Below are positions 1 to 8,985 of a DNA stretch of 64,000 bases, in pieces; the first letter of the stretch is position 1; the number at the start of each line of letters is the position of its first letter. The notes under the pieces were generated by a model, which ran no database searches, was not told the origin of the DNA, and saw only the letters and a program-made list of their open reading frames with translations. Made by a program: the position numbers and the translations under genes. The stretch comes from CAG-791 sp045130475 (lineage in GTDB: Bacteria > Bacillota > Clostridia > Lachnospirales > Lachnospiraceae), in the NCBI GenBank assembly GCA_045130475.1, contig JBGUPU010000025.1:69831-133830 (forward strand), read 5' to 3'.

Positions 1-140
1 GTGTGTACTATGGTGAAGATGTTACCGAGGAGGAGGCGGAGAAATTCCGTGACAGCCTCCTGGCCCGCTTCGACTCCTGCGATGTTGAGCTGCAGTTTGG
101 CGGCCAGCCGATCTACTCCTATATTCTTTCCGCGGAATAA
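1..140 (+). CDS. fakA: C-terminal end of FakA/YloV-type DAK2-domain protein (partial)
   Basis: An open frame runs in from the left edge and stops at 138-140. The last 45 residues are acidic and end in GGQPIYSYILSAE, which resembles the conserved end of YloV/FakA, the ATP-binding fatty acid kinase subunit that phosphorylates fatty acids held by a FakB (DegV) partner. The call rests on this short tail plus context: recG follows directly, as it commonly does after yloV in Firmicutes, and a DegV-family gene lies just beyond. The kinase domain itself is outside the window. Confidence 0.6.
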   Translation, partial: VYYGEDVTEEEAEKFRDSLLARFDSCDVELQFGGQPIYSYILSAE

Positions 141-180
141 ATCGGATTTATCCTGTAAAAAATAAAAGACTGAACTTATT

Positions 181-207
181 CAATACCGGCCTCGATGGCC
201 GGTATTG
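181..207 (+). terminator. Hairpin between fakA and recG
   Basis: An 11-bp perfect inverted repeat, CAATACCGGCC and GGCCGGTATTG, is separated by five bases. It lies between the fakA stop and the recG start codons. No T-run follows, so it is a weak terminator candidate; it may instead modulate recG translation because it ends just before or over the possible start codons. Confidence 0.45.
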
Positions 208-225
208 ATGTCTATGGGAAAAGAT

Positions 226-2259
226 ATGAGGCTTGATACTTCCGTTCAGAAATTAAAGGGCGTCGGTCCGAAAGCGGCTGAAAGCCTGGCAAAAAAGGAA
301 ATCTTCACAGTGGGAGAACTGCTGCGTTTTTATCCAGTGGAATATGACTGGTTTACGGAACCGGAATATGCGGCGGAGTCAGCACCCGGAAGCCTGACCG
401 CCCTGCGGCTTACGATCATTGGGAACGGCAGTATCTTCCGCAAGGGAGCAAGGGTGATCTCGCATTTTGAAGGATCTGACGGTACGGCGAAAGTCAGGCT
501 GACTTTTTTTAATATGCCCTATGTCCGCCAGACTCTTGGTGCGGGGACGAGCTTTGTTTTCCGCGGTCTGCTCAGACAGAGCGGGGCAGGGAATCTGTAT
601 ATGGAGCAGCCCCGCTTTTATTCGGCTGCACAGTACAAAGGTCTCATGGGAACCCTGCAGCCGCGTTACCGCCAGATCAGGGGAATCGGAGAAAGCCGTA
701 TGCGGACTCTTCTTAAAACCGCCATCGAAGAGACAGCAGGACTATCAGACGATCTTTCCCCCGCGGTCCGGGAAAAATACAGTCTGATCGGCCAGCGTGA
801 GGCAGTGCGCACGATTCACTTTCCTCTGGATCGGGAAAGCCTGCAGTCAGCCCGCCGGCGTCTGATTTTCGATGAATTCTTTTCCTTTATCATAGGTGTG
901 CGCAGACAGAAGAGCGAGGAGGGGGAGCGCAAAAATCCCCGCCCTATGGTCCGTCCGTCTCCGGCTGCCGCCGACTGGTGTCAACTCTTTCTGAAGAGTC
1001 TTACTTTTACCCTGACTGATGAACAGAAGAGGGCATGGGAGGAAATCCGTGCCGACCTTACCGGTCCGCATCTGATGAACCGCCTGGTGCAGGGAGATGT
1101 CGGGTCCGGAAAGACGGTCCTGGCTTTTCTTGCTCTGGTACTATGTGCGCAGAACGGCAGGCAGGGCGCTCTCATGGCACCCACGGAAGTTCTTGCACGT
1201 CAGCACATGGAAGGCTTTGCAGATGCAATGAGAAAGGCCGGCCTTCCTGTCAAGGCAGTGCTTTTGACAGGCTCAGTCAAAGGGAAGGCCAGAAAAGAAG
1301 CCCTGCAGTCAATTGCGGACGGGAGCGCAGGCGTAGTCATCGGTACCCATGCCCTGTTTCAGGACGCGGTTGAATTTCATGACCTGAGTCTGGTCATCAC
1401 GGACGAACAGCACCGCTTCGGAGTCCGGCAGCGGACGGGACTTGCGGACAAGGGAGAAAACGTACCGGTCCTGGTCATGAGCGCCACTCCCATTCCCCGT
1501 ACCCTGGCAATCATTCTCTACGGAGAACTTCAGGTCTCCTCTCTGCGTCAGCTTCCTCCGGGGCGCCTGCCCATCAAAAGCCTGGCCATGCAGGACAGCC
1601 AGCGAGGCCGCGCCTATCGTTTTATCCTCTCGGAAATCGGTAAGGGGAGACAGTGCTATGTGATCTGTCCCGCGGTAGAGGAAGGAGAGATGCAGGAAAT
1701 AGAAAATGTCAGTGATTACGCTGAGAAACTTAAATCTGCACTTCCTCCGCATCTGAGGATCGACTCGATGACAGGTCGGCTGCGCCCTGAGGAAAAAAAC
1801 GCAGTTATGGAACGCTTTTCCGCCGGTGATACCGATATCCTGGTGTCGACGACCGTCATTGAGGTAGGTATAAATGTCCCCAATGCCACAGTTATCCTGA
1901 TCGAGAATGCGGAACGCTTCGGCCTCTCCCAGCTTCATCAGCTCCGGGGCCGCGTCGGTCGCGGCCGGGATCAGTCATACTGCATCTTTCTATACAACGG
2001 CAGGGAAAAACCGGAGCGCCTGGCTGTTCTTGAAAAAAATTCAAACGGATTTTCCATTGCGGAACAGGATCTTAAAACCCGCGGTCCGGGAGATCTTTTT
2101 GGTGTACGGCAGAGCGGTCTGCCCCAGTTTACCCTCGCCGACCTCTATGAAGACGCAGACATTCTCAAAGAGGCAGCCGCCTGTGCAGAGGAAATCCTCC
2201 GCGAAAACCCCGGTTTTCACTGCGGGCAGGAGAGGACCGTGGATTACGCAACTATATAG
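226..2259 (+). CDS. recG: ATP-dependent DNA helicase RecG
   Basis: Superfamily 2 helicase that remodels stalled replication forks and branch-migrates Holliday junctions. The N-terminal wedge/OB region begins with the typical SVQKLKGVGPK stretch. The helicase motifs are in order: Walker A GDVGSGKT near residue 289, DEQH near 393, SATPIPRTL, and a C-terminal block with TTVIEVGINVPNA and QLHQLRGRVGRG. The product is about 677 residues, normal for the family. The start is not certain: in-frame TTG/ATG codons occur at 205, 208 and 214, but homologues usually begin MRLDTSVQ, so 226 is preferred. No strong ribosome binding site distinguishes them. It follows the fakA end after about 85 nt. Confidence 0.96.
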   Translation: MRLDTSVQKLKGVGPKAAESLAKKEIFTVGELLRFYPVEYDWFTEPEYAAESAPGSLTALRLTIIGNGSIFRKGARVISHFEGSDGTAKVRLTFFNMPYVRQTLGAGTSFVFRGLLRQSGAGNLYMEQPRFYSAAQYKGLMGTLQPRYRQIRGIGESRMRTLLKTAIEETAGLSDDLSPAVREKYSLIGQREAVRTIHFPLDRESLQSARRRLIFDEFFSFIIGVRRQKSEEGERKNPRPMVRPSPAAADWCQLFLKSLTFTLTDEQKRAWEEIRADLTGPHLMNRLVQGDVGSGKTVLAFLALVLCAQNGRQGALMAPTEVLARQHMEGFADAMRKAGLPVKAVLLTGSVKGKARKEALQSIADGSAGVVIGTHALFQDAVEFHDLSLVITDEQHRFGVRQRTGLADKGENVPVLVMSATPIPRTLAIILYGELQVSSLRQLPPGRLPIKSLAMQDSQRGRAYRFILSEIGKGRQCYVICPAVEEGEMQEIENVSDYAEKLKSALPPHLRIDSMTGRLRPEEKNAVMERFSAGDTDILVSTTVIEVGINVPNATVILIENAERFGLSQLHQLRGRVGRGRDQSYCIFLYNGREKPERLAVLEKNSNGFSIAEQDLKTRGPGDLFGVRQSGLPQFTLADLYEDADILKEAAACAEEILRENPGFHCGQERTVDYATI

Positions 2260-2275
2260 AGAAGTGTTATAAATG

Positions 2276-2304
2276 TTGACTTTCCGATTATCAAAAGATA
2301 TTAT
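2276..2304 (+). promoter_or_regulatory. Predicted sigma-A promoter for the degV-family gene
   Basis: TTGACT at 2276-2281 and TATTAT at 2299-2304 are separated by 17 bp, about 70 nt upstream of the DegV start. Predicted from consensus only. Confidence 0.55.
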
Positions 2305-2375
2305 TTACTTTAACTGTGCTGTATAGGGCATGGTGTTGAAAGAGAATTATTACTGTTTTACAGGAGGACAACAGT

Positions 2376-3248
2376 ATGCCTAGAGTGGCTGTGATTACAG
2401 ACTCCAACAGTGGAATCACACAGATGGATGCAAAAAACATGGGAATCAGCGTACTGCCCATGCCCTTTACGATCGACGGTAAGACTTATTTTGAAGATAT
2501 TAACCTCACCAGAGAGGAATTTTTTCAGATGATGGAGGACGGCAGGGACATCATGACCAGCCAGCCTTCTCCCGGCGACGTAATGGATCTGTGGGAAAAA
2601 GCCCTCGAAGAGAATGACCAGGTCGTTTATATTCCAATGAGCAGCGGTCTGTCCAGTTCCTGCCAGAATGCGCGTATGCTGGCCAATGACTATAACGGAC
2701 GTGTTTTTGTCGTCAACAATCAGCGAATTTCCGTCACCCAGAAGAGATCCGTCCAGGACGCAATGAACATGGCTGAGAACGGCTATGACGGGGCAAGGAT
2801 CCGGGACATTCTTGAGCGTGAGAAACTGGATGCAAGCATTTACATCATGCTCGATACACTGAAATATCTGAAGAAAGGCGGACGGATCACCCCTGCTGCA
2901 GCGGCCATCGGCACGCTGATGCGGATCAAGCCCGTTCTGCAGATCAAGGGAGAGCGCCTGGATGCTTTCTCCAAGGCCCGCACCCTCAATCAGGGCAAGC
3001 AGACCATGATCAATACCATTCATCATGATATCGAGACCCAGTTTGGGGGCATTGAAAAGGGTGATGTCTTTACCTATGCGGTTCACGCGCAGGTACCGGA
3101 GGCATTCTCCGTTTTCAAGAAGGAGGTGGAGGCGGCTTTCCCCACTCTGCCGATCGAAGAGGGACAGCTTTCCCTGAGCGTCTGCTGCCACATAGGGCCC
3201 GGCGCCCTGGCGATGGCAACCGTCAAAAAGTGTGCCTATCTGAGGTAA
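2376..3248 (+). CDS. DegV family fatty acid-binding protein (FakB-like)
   Basis: DegV/FakB proteins bind a single fatty acid and present it to the FakA kinase for phosphorylation, feeding exogenous fatty acids into phospholipid synthesis. The 290-residue product starts with the family pattern AVITDSNSGI and has the DIMTSQPSPGD segment and the IPMSSGLSSS lipid/phosphate-site loop. A strong AGGAGGAC site lies a few bases before the ATG. The end of a probable fakA is only 2.2 kb upstream, which supports a FakAB role. Ligand preference cannot be read from the sequence. Confidence 0.9.
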   Translation: MPRVAVITDSNSGITQMDAKNMGISVLPMPFTIDGKTYFEDINLTREEFFQMMEDGRDIMTSQPSPGDVMDLWEKALEENDQVVYIPMSSGLSSSCQNARMLANDYNGRVFVVNNQRISVTQKRSVQDAMNMAENGYDGARIRDILEREKLDASIYIMLDTLKYLKKGGRITPAAAAIGTLMRIKPVLQIKGERLDAFSKARTLNQGKQTMINTIHHDIETQFGGIEKGDVFTYAVHAQVPEAFSVFKKEVEAAFPTLPIEEGQLSLSVCCHIGPGALAMATVKKCAYLR

Positions 3249-3294
3249 GATTCCTTTCAGTCAGGACGGCACCTCTCAGGAGATTTTTAGTTTT

Positions 3295-5220
3295 ATGGCA
3301 AATCATAAAGAGCAATACGGGGCCGACAGCATCAGAGTGCTGGAAGGCCTTGAAGCTGTGCGCACAAGACCGGGTATGTATATCGGAAGTGTCTCTACGC
3401 GCGGCTTAAACCACCTGATCTACGAAATCGTAGACAACTCTGTGGACGAACACCTGGCAGGCTTTTGTGACACGATCACGGTCACGCTGGAGGCGGACGG
3501 GTCCTGTACAGTTTCGGACAATGGACGAGGTATCCCGATCGGGATGCATGAAAAGGGCGTCAGCGCCGAGCGCGTAGTTTTCACAACGCTTCACGCGGGC
3601 GGCAAATTTGACAACAATGCCTATAAGACGAGCGGAGGACTGCACGGTGTAGGTTCCAGTGTTGTCAATGCCCTCTCGGAAAAGATGACCGTTACCGTCA
3701 CCAGAGACGGATCTGTATATCAGGATAAATATTCCCGCGGCGAGCCGCAGCTGGAACTTAAGGACGGACTGCTTCCGGTCATAGGCAAGGCGCAGGGAAG
3801 CGGAACAAAGATTAATTTTCTGCCTGACCCGGAGATTTTTGAAAAGACACGTTTCAAAGAGGATGACGTCAAGAGCCGCCTCCATGAGACAGCTTATCTG
3901 AATCCGGGTCTGACAATTCTATACAGAGATCTGCGCGGCGAAGAGCCCGAAGAGATCACATATCACGAGCCGGATGGGATCGCCGGCTTTATTCGTGCGC
4001 TCAACCGCAAAAAAGAGGCGGTTACGGATGTGATCAGTTTCAGCGGTTCCTCGGAAGGGATCCAGATTGAGATCGCCCTGCAGTATGTCAATGAATTTCA
4101 CGAAAATGTACTGGGCTTCTGCAACAATATCTACAATGCGGAGGGCGGCACGCATCTGACCGGCTTCAAGACTGCTTTCACCCAGGTCATCAACACCTAC
4201 GCCAGAAGTCTGGGGACACTTAAGGACAAGGACGCCAACTTTACAGGCGCGGATATCCGCAACGGCATGACGGCTGTCATTTCCATCAAGCATCCGTCCC
4301 CGCGCTTTGAGGGACAGACCAAGACAAAACTCGACAACCAGGATGCCGCGAAAGCGGTTGCTCAGGTGGCCGGCGAGGAGATCGTACGGTTTTTTGACAG
4401 AAATCTGGACACACTGAAGTCAGTGATCGGCTGCGCCGAGAAGGCGGCCAAGATCCGCAAGGCGGAGGAGAAGGCCAAGACAAATATGCTGACAAAGCAG
4501 AAGTTCTCCTTTGATTCCAACGGAAAACTTGCCAACTGCACCAGCAAAGACGCTTCAAAGTGTGAGATTTTCATCGTCGAGGGTGATTCCGCAGGCGGCA
4601 GTGCCAAGATGGCCCGCGATCGTATGTATCAGGCGATCCTGCCAATCAGAGGTAAGATCCTTAACGTCGAGAAGGCAAGTATCGACAAGATCCTCGCCAA
4701 TGCCGAGATCAAGACCATGATCAACGCTTTTGGCTGCGGTTTTTCCGAGGGGTACGGCAACGATTTTGACATTACCAGACTCCGCTACGATAAAATCGTC
4801 ATTATGGCGGATGCTGACGTGGACGGGGCCCATATTTCGACCCTTCTGCTGACCCTTTTTTATCGTTTTATGCCGGAACTGATCTATGAGGGACATGTGT
4901 ATATAGCCATGCCGCCTCTTTATAAAGTTGTGCCCAAACGCGGTGAGGGCCAGTATCTCTACGACGATTATGCGCTGGCCCGCTACCGCAAGACCCACAA
5001 GGGAGATTTTACCCTGCAGCGCTATAAGGGACTGGGTGAAATGGACGCCGAACAGCTCTGGGAGACTACACTGGATCCCGCCCGCCGGCGCATGAAACAG
5101 GTCCGCATTGAGGACGCCATCCAGGCTTCCGATATGACCGAGCTCCTTATGGGCTCGGATGTTCCCCCGCGCAGAAATTTCATTTATGAGCATGCTGCGG
5201 ACGCGGAGCTGGATGTATAG
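3295..5220 (+). CDS. parE: Type IIA topoisomerase ATPase subunit (topoisomerase IV ParE-like)
   Basis: GHKL ATPase plus TOPRIM subunit, partner of the cleavage subunit encoded 19 nt downstream. Visible motifs are RPGMYIGS, the ATP-binding YEIVDNSVDE, DNGRGIP, the GGLHGVGSSVVNALS loop, and the TOPRIM signatures EGDSAGGSA and DADVDGAHI; the C-terminus carries QRYKGLGEMDAEQLWETT. Its 641 residues suit a ParE/GyrB protein of the Gram-positive type. Assignment to topoisomerase IV rather than gyrase rests mostly on the partner lacking a GyrA box and on location away from dnaA/recF genes. It could be annotated gyrB-like in related genomes. Confidence 0.85.
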   Translation: MANHKEQYGADSIRVLEGLEAVRTRPGMYIGSVSTRGLNHLIYEIVDNSVDEHLAGFCDTITVTLEADGSCTVSDNGRGIPIGMHEKGVSAERVVFTTLHAGGKFDNNAYKTSGGLHGVGSSVVNALSEKMTVTVTRDGSVYQDKYSRGEPQLELKDGLLPVIGKAQGSGTKINFLPDPEIFEKTRFKEDDVKSRLHETAYLNPGLTILYRDLRGEEPEEITYHEPDGIAGFIRALNRKKEAVTDVISFSGSSEGIQIEIALQYVNEFHENVLGFCNNIYNAEGGTHLTGFKTAFTQVINTYARSLGTLKDKDANFTGADIRNGMTAVISIKHPSPRFEGQTKTKLDNQDAAKAVAQVAGEEIVRFFDRNLDTLKSVIGCAEKAAKIRKAEEKAKTNMLTKQKFSFDSNGKLANCTSKDASKCEIFIVEGDSAGGSAKMARDRMYQAILPIRGKILNVEKASIDKILANAEIKTMINAFGCGFSEGYGNDFDITRLRYDKIVIMADADVDGAHISTLLLTLFYRFMPELIYEGHVYIAMPPLYKVVPKRGEGQYLYDDYALARYRKTHKGDFTLQRYKGLGEMDAEQLWETTLDPARRRMKQVRIEDAIQASDMTELLMGSDVPPRRNFIYEHAADAELDV

Positions 5221-5239
5221 AGAGATATGAGAAAAACGA

Positions 5240-7561
5240 ATGAGTAAAAAGAAGAAAGACAGCGCGGAAGCCGGCGGCGGCCGCGACCGTATTTTTGACA
5301 ATCCCGGCGCAGGCACTTCCGGCGGCGGAGAACAGATCATCAGCACAGAGTATTCGGAGCTCATGCAGAAAGCTTATATCGATTATGCGATGAGTGTCAT
5401 CGTATCCCGGGCTCTGCCCGATGTGCGGGACGGTCTGAAACCCGTGCAGAGGCGTACCCTCTATGATATGTATGAGCTGGGAATCCGATCGGACCGTCCT
5501 TATAGAAAAAGTGCCCGCATTGTCGGCGATACCATGGGTAAATACCATCCCCACGGCGACAGTTCCATTTATGACGCTCTGGTCGTGATGGCGCAGGAAT
5601 TCAAGAAGGGACTTCCTCTGATCGACGGCCACGGTAACTTCGGCAATATTGAAGGTGACGGCGCAGCCGCCATGCGCTATACAGAGGCTCGTCTGGAGAA
5701 GATCACCGAGGAGGCATTTCTCGCTGATCTGGACAAGGATGTAGCTGATTTCGGCCCCAACTTTGATGAGACAGAAAAGGAGCCTGTGGTCCTTCCGGTC
5801 CGGATCCCCAACTTTCTGGTCAACGGTTCGGAGGGAATTGCGGTCGGAATGGCAACCAGCACACCGCCCCACAATCTGGCAGAAGTCATTGATGCGGAGC
5901 TTGCCCTTCTCGACGATCCTGATATCACGACGGAGGCCCTCATGCGAATTCTTCCCGGCCCCGATTTCCCGACCGGCGGCATCATCGTCAACCGCGACGA
6001 CCTGCCGCAGATCTATGAGACAGGCCAGGGCAGGATCAGGATCCGCGGTAAGGTGGAGACCGAAAAGGGCAGGAACGGGCACATCAATCTTGTGGTCACA
6101 GAGATTCCTTATACCATGGTCGGCGCAGGAATCGGAAAGTTCCTCTCGGATGTGGCATCCCTTGCGGAAAACAAAGTGACAAACGATATCATCGATATCA
6201 CCAACCAGTCCTCCAAAGAAGGCATCCGCATAGTCATCGAACTGCGCAAAGATACAGATGTGGAGAATTTCAAGAATCTCCTCTATAAAAAGACCCGCCT
6301 GGAGGACACCTTTGGCGTCAATATGCTGGGCATCATGGACGGCCGCCCCGAAACAATGGGACTGCGGGCTATCCTGGAAGCCAGTGCGGATTTCCAGTAC
6401 GAGATCGCCGGAAGAAAGTATACCAATCTTCTGGAAAAAGAACAGAAGAAGCGTGAGATCCAGGAAGGCCTGATCCAGGCCTGCAACGTGATCGATCTGA
6501 TCATTGAGATCCTGCGCGGATCCCGTGACCGTGCCATGGCCAAACGCTGTCTTGTAAACGGTGAAACAGAAGGGATCCGCTTCCGCTATGATATGTCCCG
6601 GGAGATGGCCGCCCAGCTTCGCTTTACCGAAGTTCAGGCCGATGCTATCCTCGATATGCGTCTCTACCGCCTGATCGGCCTTGAGATCGAGGCTCTGATG
6701 AAGGACCATGAAGAGACGGTCGCCAATATTTATAAATATGAGGATATCCTGGAAAACAGGAGCGCAATGACAAAGGTCATCCGCGCGGATCTCCTCTCTT
6801 TTAAAAAGAGATACAGCCAGCCCCGCAGGACGCAGATCATCCAGGGGCAGGAGGCGGTCTATGTGGCTCCCGAAGAAGATACTGACCGTGAGCTGGTCTT
6901 TGTCATGGACCGCTTCGGCTATGCCAAGACCATGGACCCGGCAGTTTTCGGCAGAAATGAGGCTGCGGCCAGGGAAAACTACCGCTTCTGCTTCCCCTGC
7001 AGGAGCAGCGGACGCATCTGTCTCTTTACAAAAGAAGGACAGCTCTATACACTCAAAACAGCGGATCTTCCTGCGGGAAAAATGCGCGACAAGGGAATTC
7101 CTGTCGACAATATCAGTAACTACGACTCCTCCAGGGAGGAGATCATCTATGCCGCCTCTCAGGAGACCTTGCGTCTTGACAAGGTGGTCTTTGTGACGCA
7201 GAGCGGTATGGTCAAGGCTGTTCCCGGCACGGAATTTGATGTCGTGAAAAAGACGGTCGCTGCGACCAAACTTTCTGAGGACGATAAAGTCATATTTGCT
7301 TCCGGCATGGGAGACGCTCTTTCCATTGTTCTGCAGTCGCACAACGGTATGTTCCTGCGGTTTGCCGTTGAGGAGCTGCCGGAGCAGAAGAAAAACGCCA
7401 TCGGCGCCAGGGGAATCCGTCTGGCCGACAGAGACTATGTGGAAAATGCATGGCTTTTGTCGCAGGGGGATAAGACAGTGGCATCCTTGCACGATACGCA
7501 GATCGACATCACCAGACTGCGCATTTCCAGACGAGACGGCAAGGGGACCAAACGTTTCTGA
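5240..7561 (+). CDS. parC: Type IIA topoisomerase DNA-cleavage subunit (topoisomerase IV ParC-like)
   Basis: DNA breakage-reunion subunit. A low-complexity N-terminal extension of about 35 residues (KKKKDSAEAGGGRD) precedes the conserved core. The core contains SRALPDVRDGLKPVQRR, the helix-turn-helix region GKYHPHGDSSIYDALVVMAQ, and the catalytic tyrosine in MRYTEARL (Tyr147). The C-terminal region (from about residue 500) has propeller-like repeats but I find no QRRGGKG GyrA box, the element gyrase needs for wrapping, so topoisomerase IV is favoured. It probably forms an operon with parE (19-nt gap). The quinolone-determining serine position is SS within HGDSSIYD. Confidence 0.86.
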   Translation: MSKKKKDSAEAGGGRDRIFDNPGAGTSGGGEQIISTEYSELMQKAYIDYAMSVIVSRALPDVRDGLKPVQRRTLYDMYELGIRSDRPYRKSARIVGDTMGKYHPHGDSSIYDALVVMAQEFKKGLPLIDGHGNFGNIEGDGAAAMRYTEARLEKITEEAFLADLDKDVADFGPNFDETEKEPVVLPVRIPNFLVNGSEGIAVGMATSTPPHNLAEVIDAELALLDDPDITTEALMRILPGPDFPTGGIIVNRDDLPQIYETGQGRIRIRGKVETEKGRNGHINLVVTEIPYTMVGAGIGKFLSDVASLAENKVTNDIIDITNQSSKEGIRIVIELRKDTDVENFKNLLYKKTRLEDTFGVNMLGIMDGRPETMGLRAILEASADFQYEIAGRKYTNLLEKEQKKREIQEGLIQACNVIDLIIEILRGSRDRAMAKRCLVNGETEGIRFRYDMSREMAAQLRFTEVQADAILDMRLYRLIGLEIEALMKDHEETVANIYKYEDILENRSAMTKVIRADLLSFKKRYSQPRRTQIIQGQEAVYVAPEEDTDRELVFVMDRFGYAKTMDPAVFGRNEAAARENYRFCFPCRSSGRICLFTKEGQLYTLKTADLPAGKMRDKGIPVDNISNYDSSREEIIYAASQETLRLDKVVFVTQSGMVKAVPGTEFDVVKKTVAATKLSEDDKVIFASGMGDALSIVLQSHNGMFLRFAVEELPEQKKNAIGARGIRLADRDYVENAWLLSQGDKTVASLHDTQIDITRLRISRRDGKGTKRF

Positions 7562-7734
7562 CTGCATGCAGGGCAGGGACCAGCAGAATCGGCAGCATGT
7601 GCATGGCTATTTATACAATAACCCGCAGAAACTCTGCAAAATCACATCGACTTTTGTATAAATGATGTATAGAATAAAACAATAAACTGAAAACCTGCGG
7701 AAAATGACCCCTTTGTGCATGCGGGTCCCGTGTT

Positions 7735-7764
7735 TTGAAAAGTTCCCTGTTTTTGGTTTATGAT
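7735..7764 (+). promoter_or_regulatory. Predicted promoter for rsmD-coaD
   Basis: TTGAAA at 7735-7740 and TATGAT at 7759-7764 are separated by 18 bp. The rsmD start follows at 7788 with GAAAGGATG as ribosome binding site. The rest of the 226-nt gap after parC is AT-rich, with no gene that I can support. Confidence 0.45.
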
Positions 7765-7787
7765 ATTTTTGAAAGGATGCATATAAT

Positions 7788-8351
7788 ATGAGAGTAATCG
7801 CTGGAAGCGCACGAAGACTTCCGCTCGTGGCACCTCCCGGACTCGACACGCGTCCGACACAGGACAAGATCAAGGAGACCCTCTTTAATATCCTTCAGAT
7901 GGAGGTTCCGGGATCTGTCTTTCTTGATGTCTGCGCCGGGAGCGGAGGCATCGGGATCGAAGCGATCAGCCGCGGTGCCAGACGTGCCTATTTTATAGAA
8001 AACGGAAGGGCTGCCATTTCCTGTATTCAGCAGAACCTCCACAAGACAGGATTCGAAGACCAGGCGGTCATCCTCAGGCAGGATGCTGTTGCTGCCCTCC
8101 GGCAGGTACATGAGAAAGAAGTGGATCTGGTCTACCTTGATCCGCCCTACAGATCCGACCTCGCGCGGAGGATCCTGACTGCCCTTGACGGCCAGTCATA
8201 TATTACGGAAAATACCATTATCGTAGTGGAAACAGATTTCGAGAGTGATTTTTCCTTCCTGGATGAGACCGGTTTTGAGATCTACAGAGAGAAGAACTAT
8301 CGCGGCAACCGCCATCTTTTTATCCGCAAGTCATCAGGGCCTGAATCATAA
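7788..8351 (+). CDS. rsmD: 16S rRNA (guanine966-N2)-methyltransferase RsmD
   Basis: SAM-dependent methyltransferase that modifies G966 of 16S rRNA in the 30S subunit. The 187-residue protein begins MRVIAGSARR, followed by TRPTQDKIKETLFNIL, the SAM-binding DVCAGSGGIGIEAISRGA motif I, and the N6/N2-type catalytic motif DPPY near residue 122. Length and motifs are typical. coaD follows 58 nt downstream, a neighbour arrangement common in Firmicutes. Confidence 0.95.
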   Translation: MRVIAGSARRLPLVAPPGLDTRPTQDKIKETLFNILQMEVPGSVFLDVCAGSGGIGIEAISRGARRAYFIENGRAAISCIQQNLHKTGFEDQAVILRQDAVAALRQVHEKEVDLVYLDPPYRSDLARRILTALDGQSYITENTIIVVETDFESDFSFLDETGFEIYREKNYRGNRHLFIRKSSGPES

Positions 8352-8409
8352 AGAGAAGAATAAAACGGCACACTGAGCAATTCTTATAGAAAGGAATAGT
8401 AGGCATATC

Positions 8410-8910
8410 ATGAAATCAGCCATCTACCCCGGAAGCTTTGATCCGGTCACACTTGGGCATATAGACATTATTTACCGGGCGGCAAAAATGTTTGATGAGG
8501 TGACGGTCTGCATCCTCGAGAACAAGGCGAAAACTCCATTGTTTTCTGTTGATGAACGTGTTAGAATGTTGCAGAAAGTATGTGAAGATATACCAAATGT
8601 TCGTGTGGATTCCTACTACGGGCTTATGGTTGACTATGCAAAGCAGATCGGAGCGCATATTTCCATAAGGGGTGTGCGTGCGGTATCGGACTTTGAATAT
8701 GAACTCCAGCTTGCGCAGACAAACCGTATGCTTTCATGCGGGGAGCTGGATACGGTTTTCCTTACTACATCCGCCAAGTTTTCCTATCTGAATTCTTCGG
8801 GTGTCAAGGAAATTGCTGCTTTCGGCGGAGACATTTCCAAATGTGTTACACCCTTTGTGGAAAAACTGATCTGGGAAAAGCTCCGTGAAAAGAAAAAGGA
8901 GAATCAGTGA
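8410..8910 (+). CDS. coaD: Pantetheine-phosphate adenylyltransferase
   Basis: Penultimate step of coenzyme A synthesis: 4'-phosphopantetheine plus ATP gives dephospho-CoA. The protein has 166 residues, normal length. It begins AIYPGSFDPVTLGHIDII, containing the nucleotidyltransferase TxGH motif, and continues with the ligand loop SIRGVRAVSDFEYELQLA and the C-terminal SSGVKEIAAFGGD segment. AAAGGAATAG precedes the ATG. It is likely cotranscribed with rsmD. Confidence 0.97.
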   Translation: MKSAIYPGSFDPVTLGHIDIIYRAAKMFDEVTVCILENKAKTPLFSVDERVRMLQKVCEDIPNVRVDSYYGLMVDYAKQIGAHISIRGVRAVSDFEYELQLAQTNRMLSCGELDTVFLTTSAKFSYLNSSGVKEIAAFGGDISKCVTPFVEKLIWEKLREKKKENQ

Positions 8911-8985
8911 CGATCCACGTTACGGCAATCTCATTTCAACGTGAACTGTTACGAATGATATAGTAAATCAGATTAGGAGAGAAAG

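Noticed and set aside
5180..7567. A reverse-strand open frame of nearly 800 codons antisense to parC
   Set aside because: It mirrors parC codon structure exactly over the whole gene, has no family motif, and parC is unambiguous; such long shadows arise from the RNY-type codon bias at this GC content.
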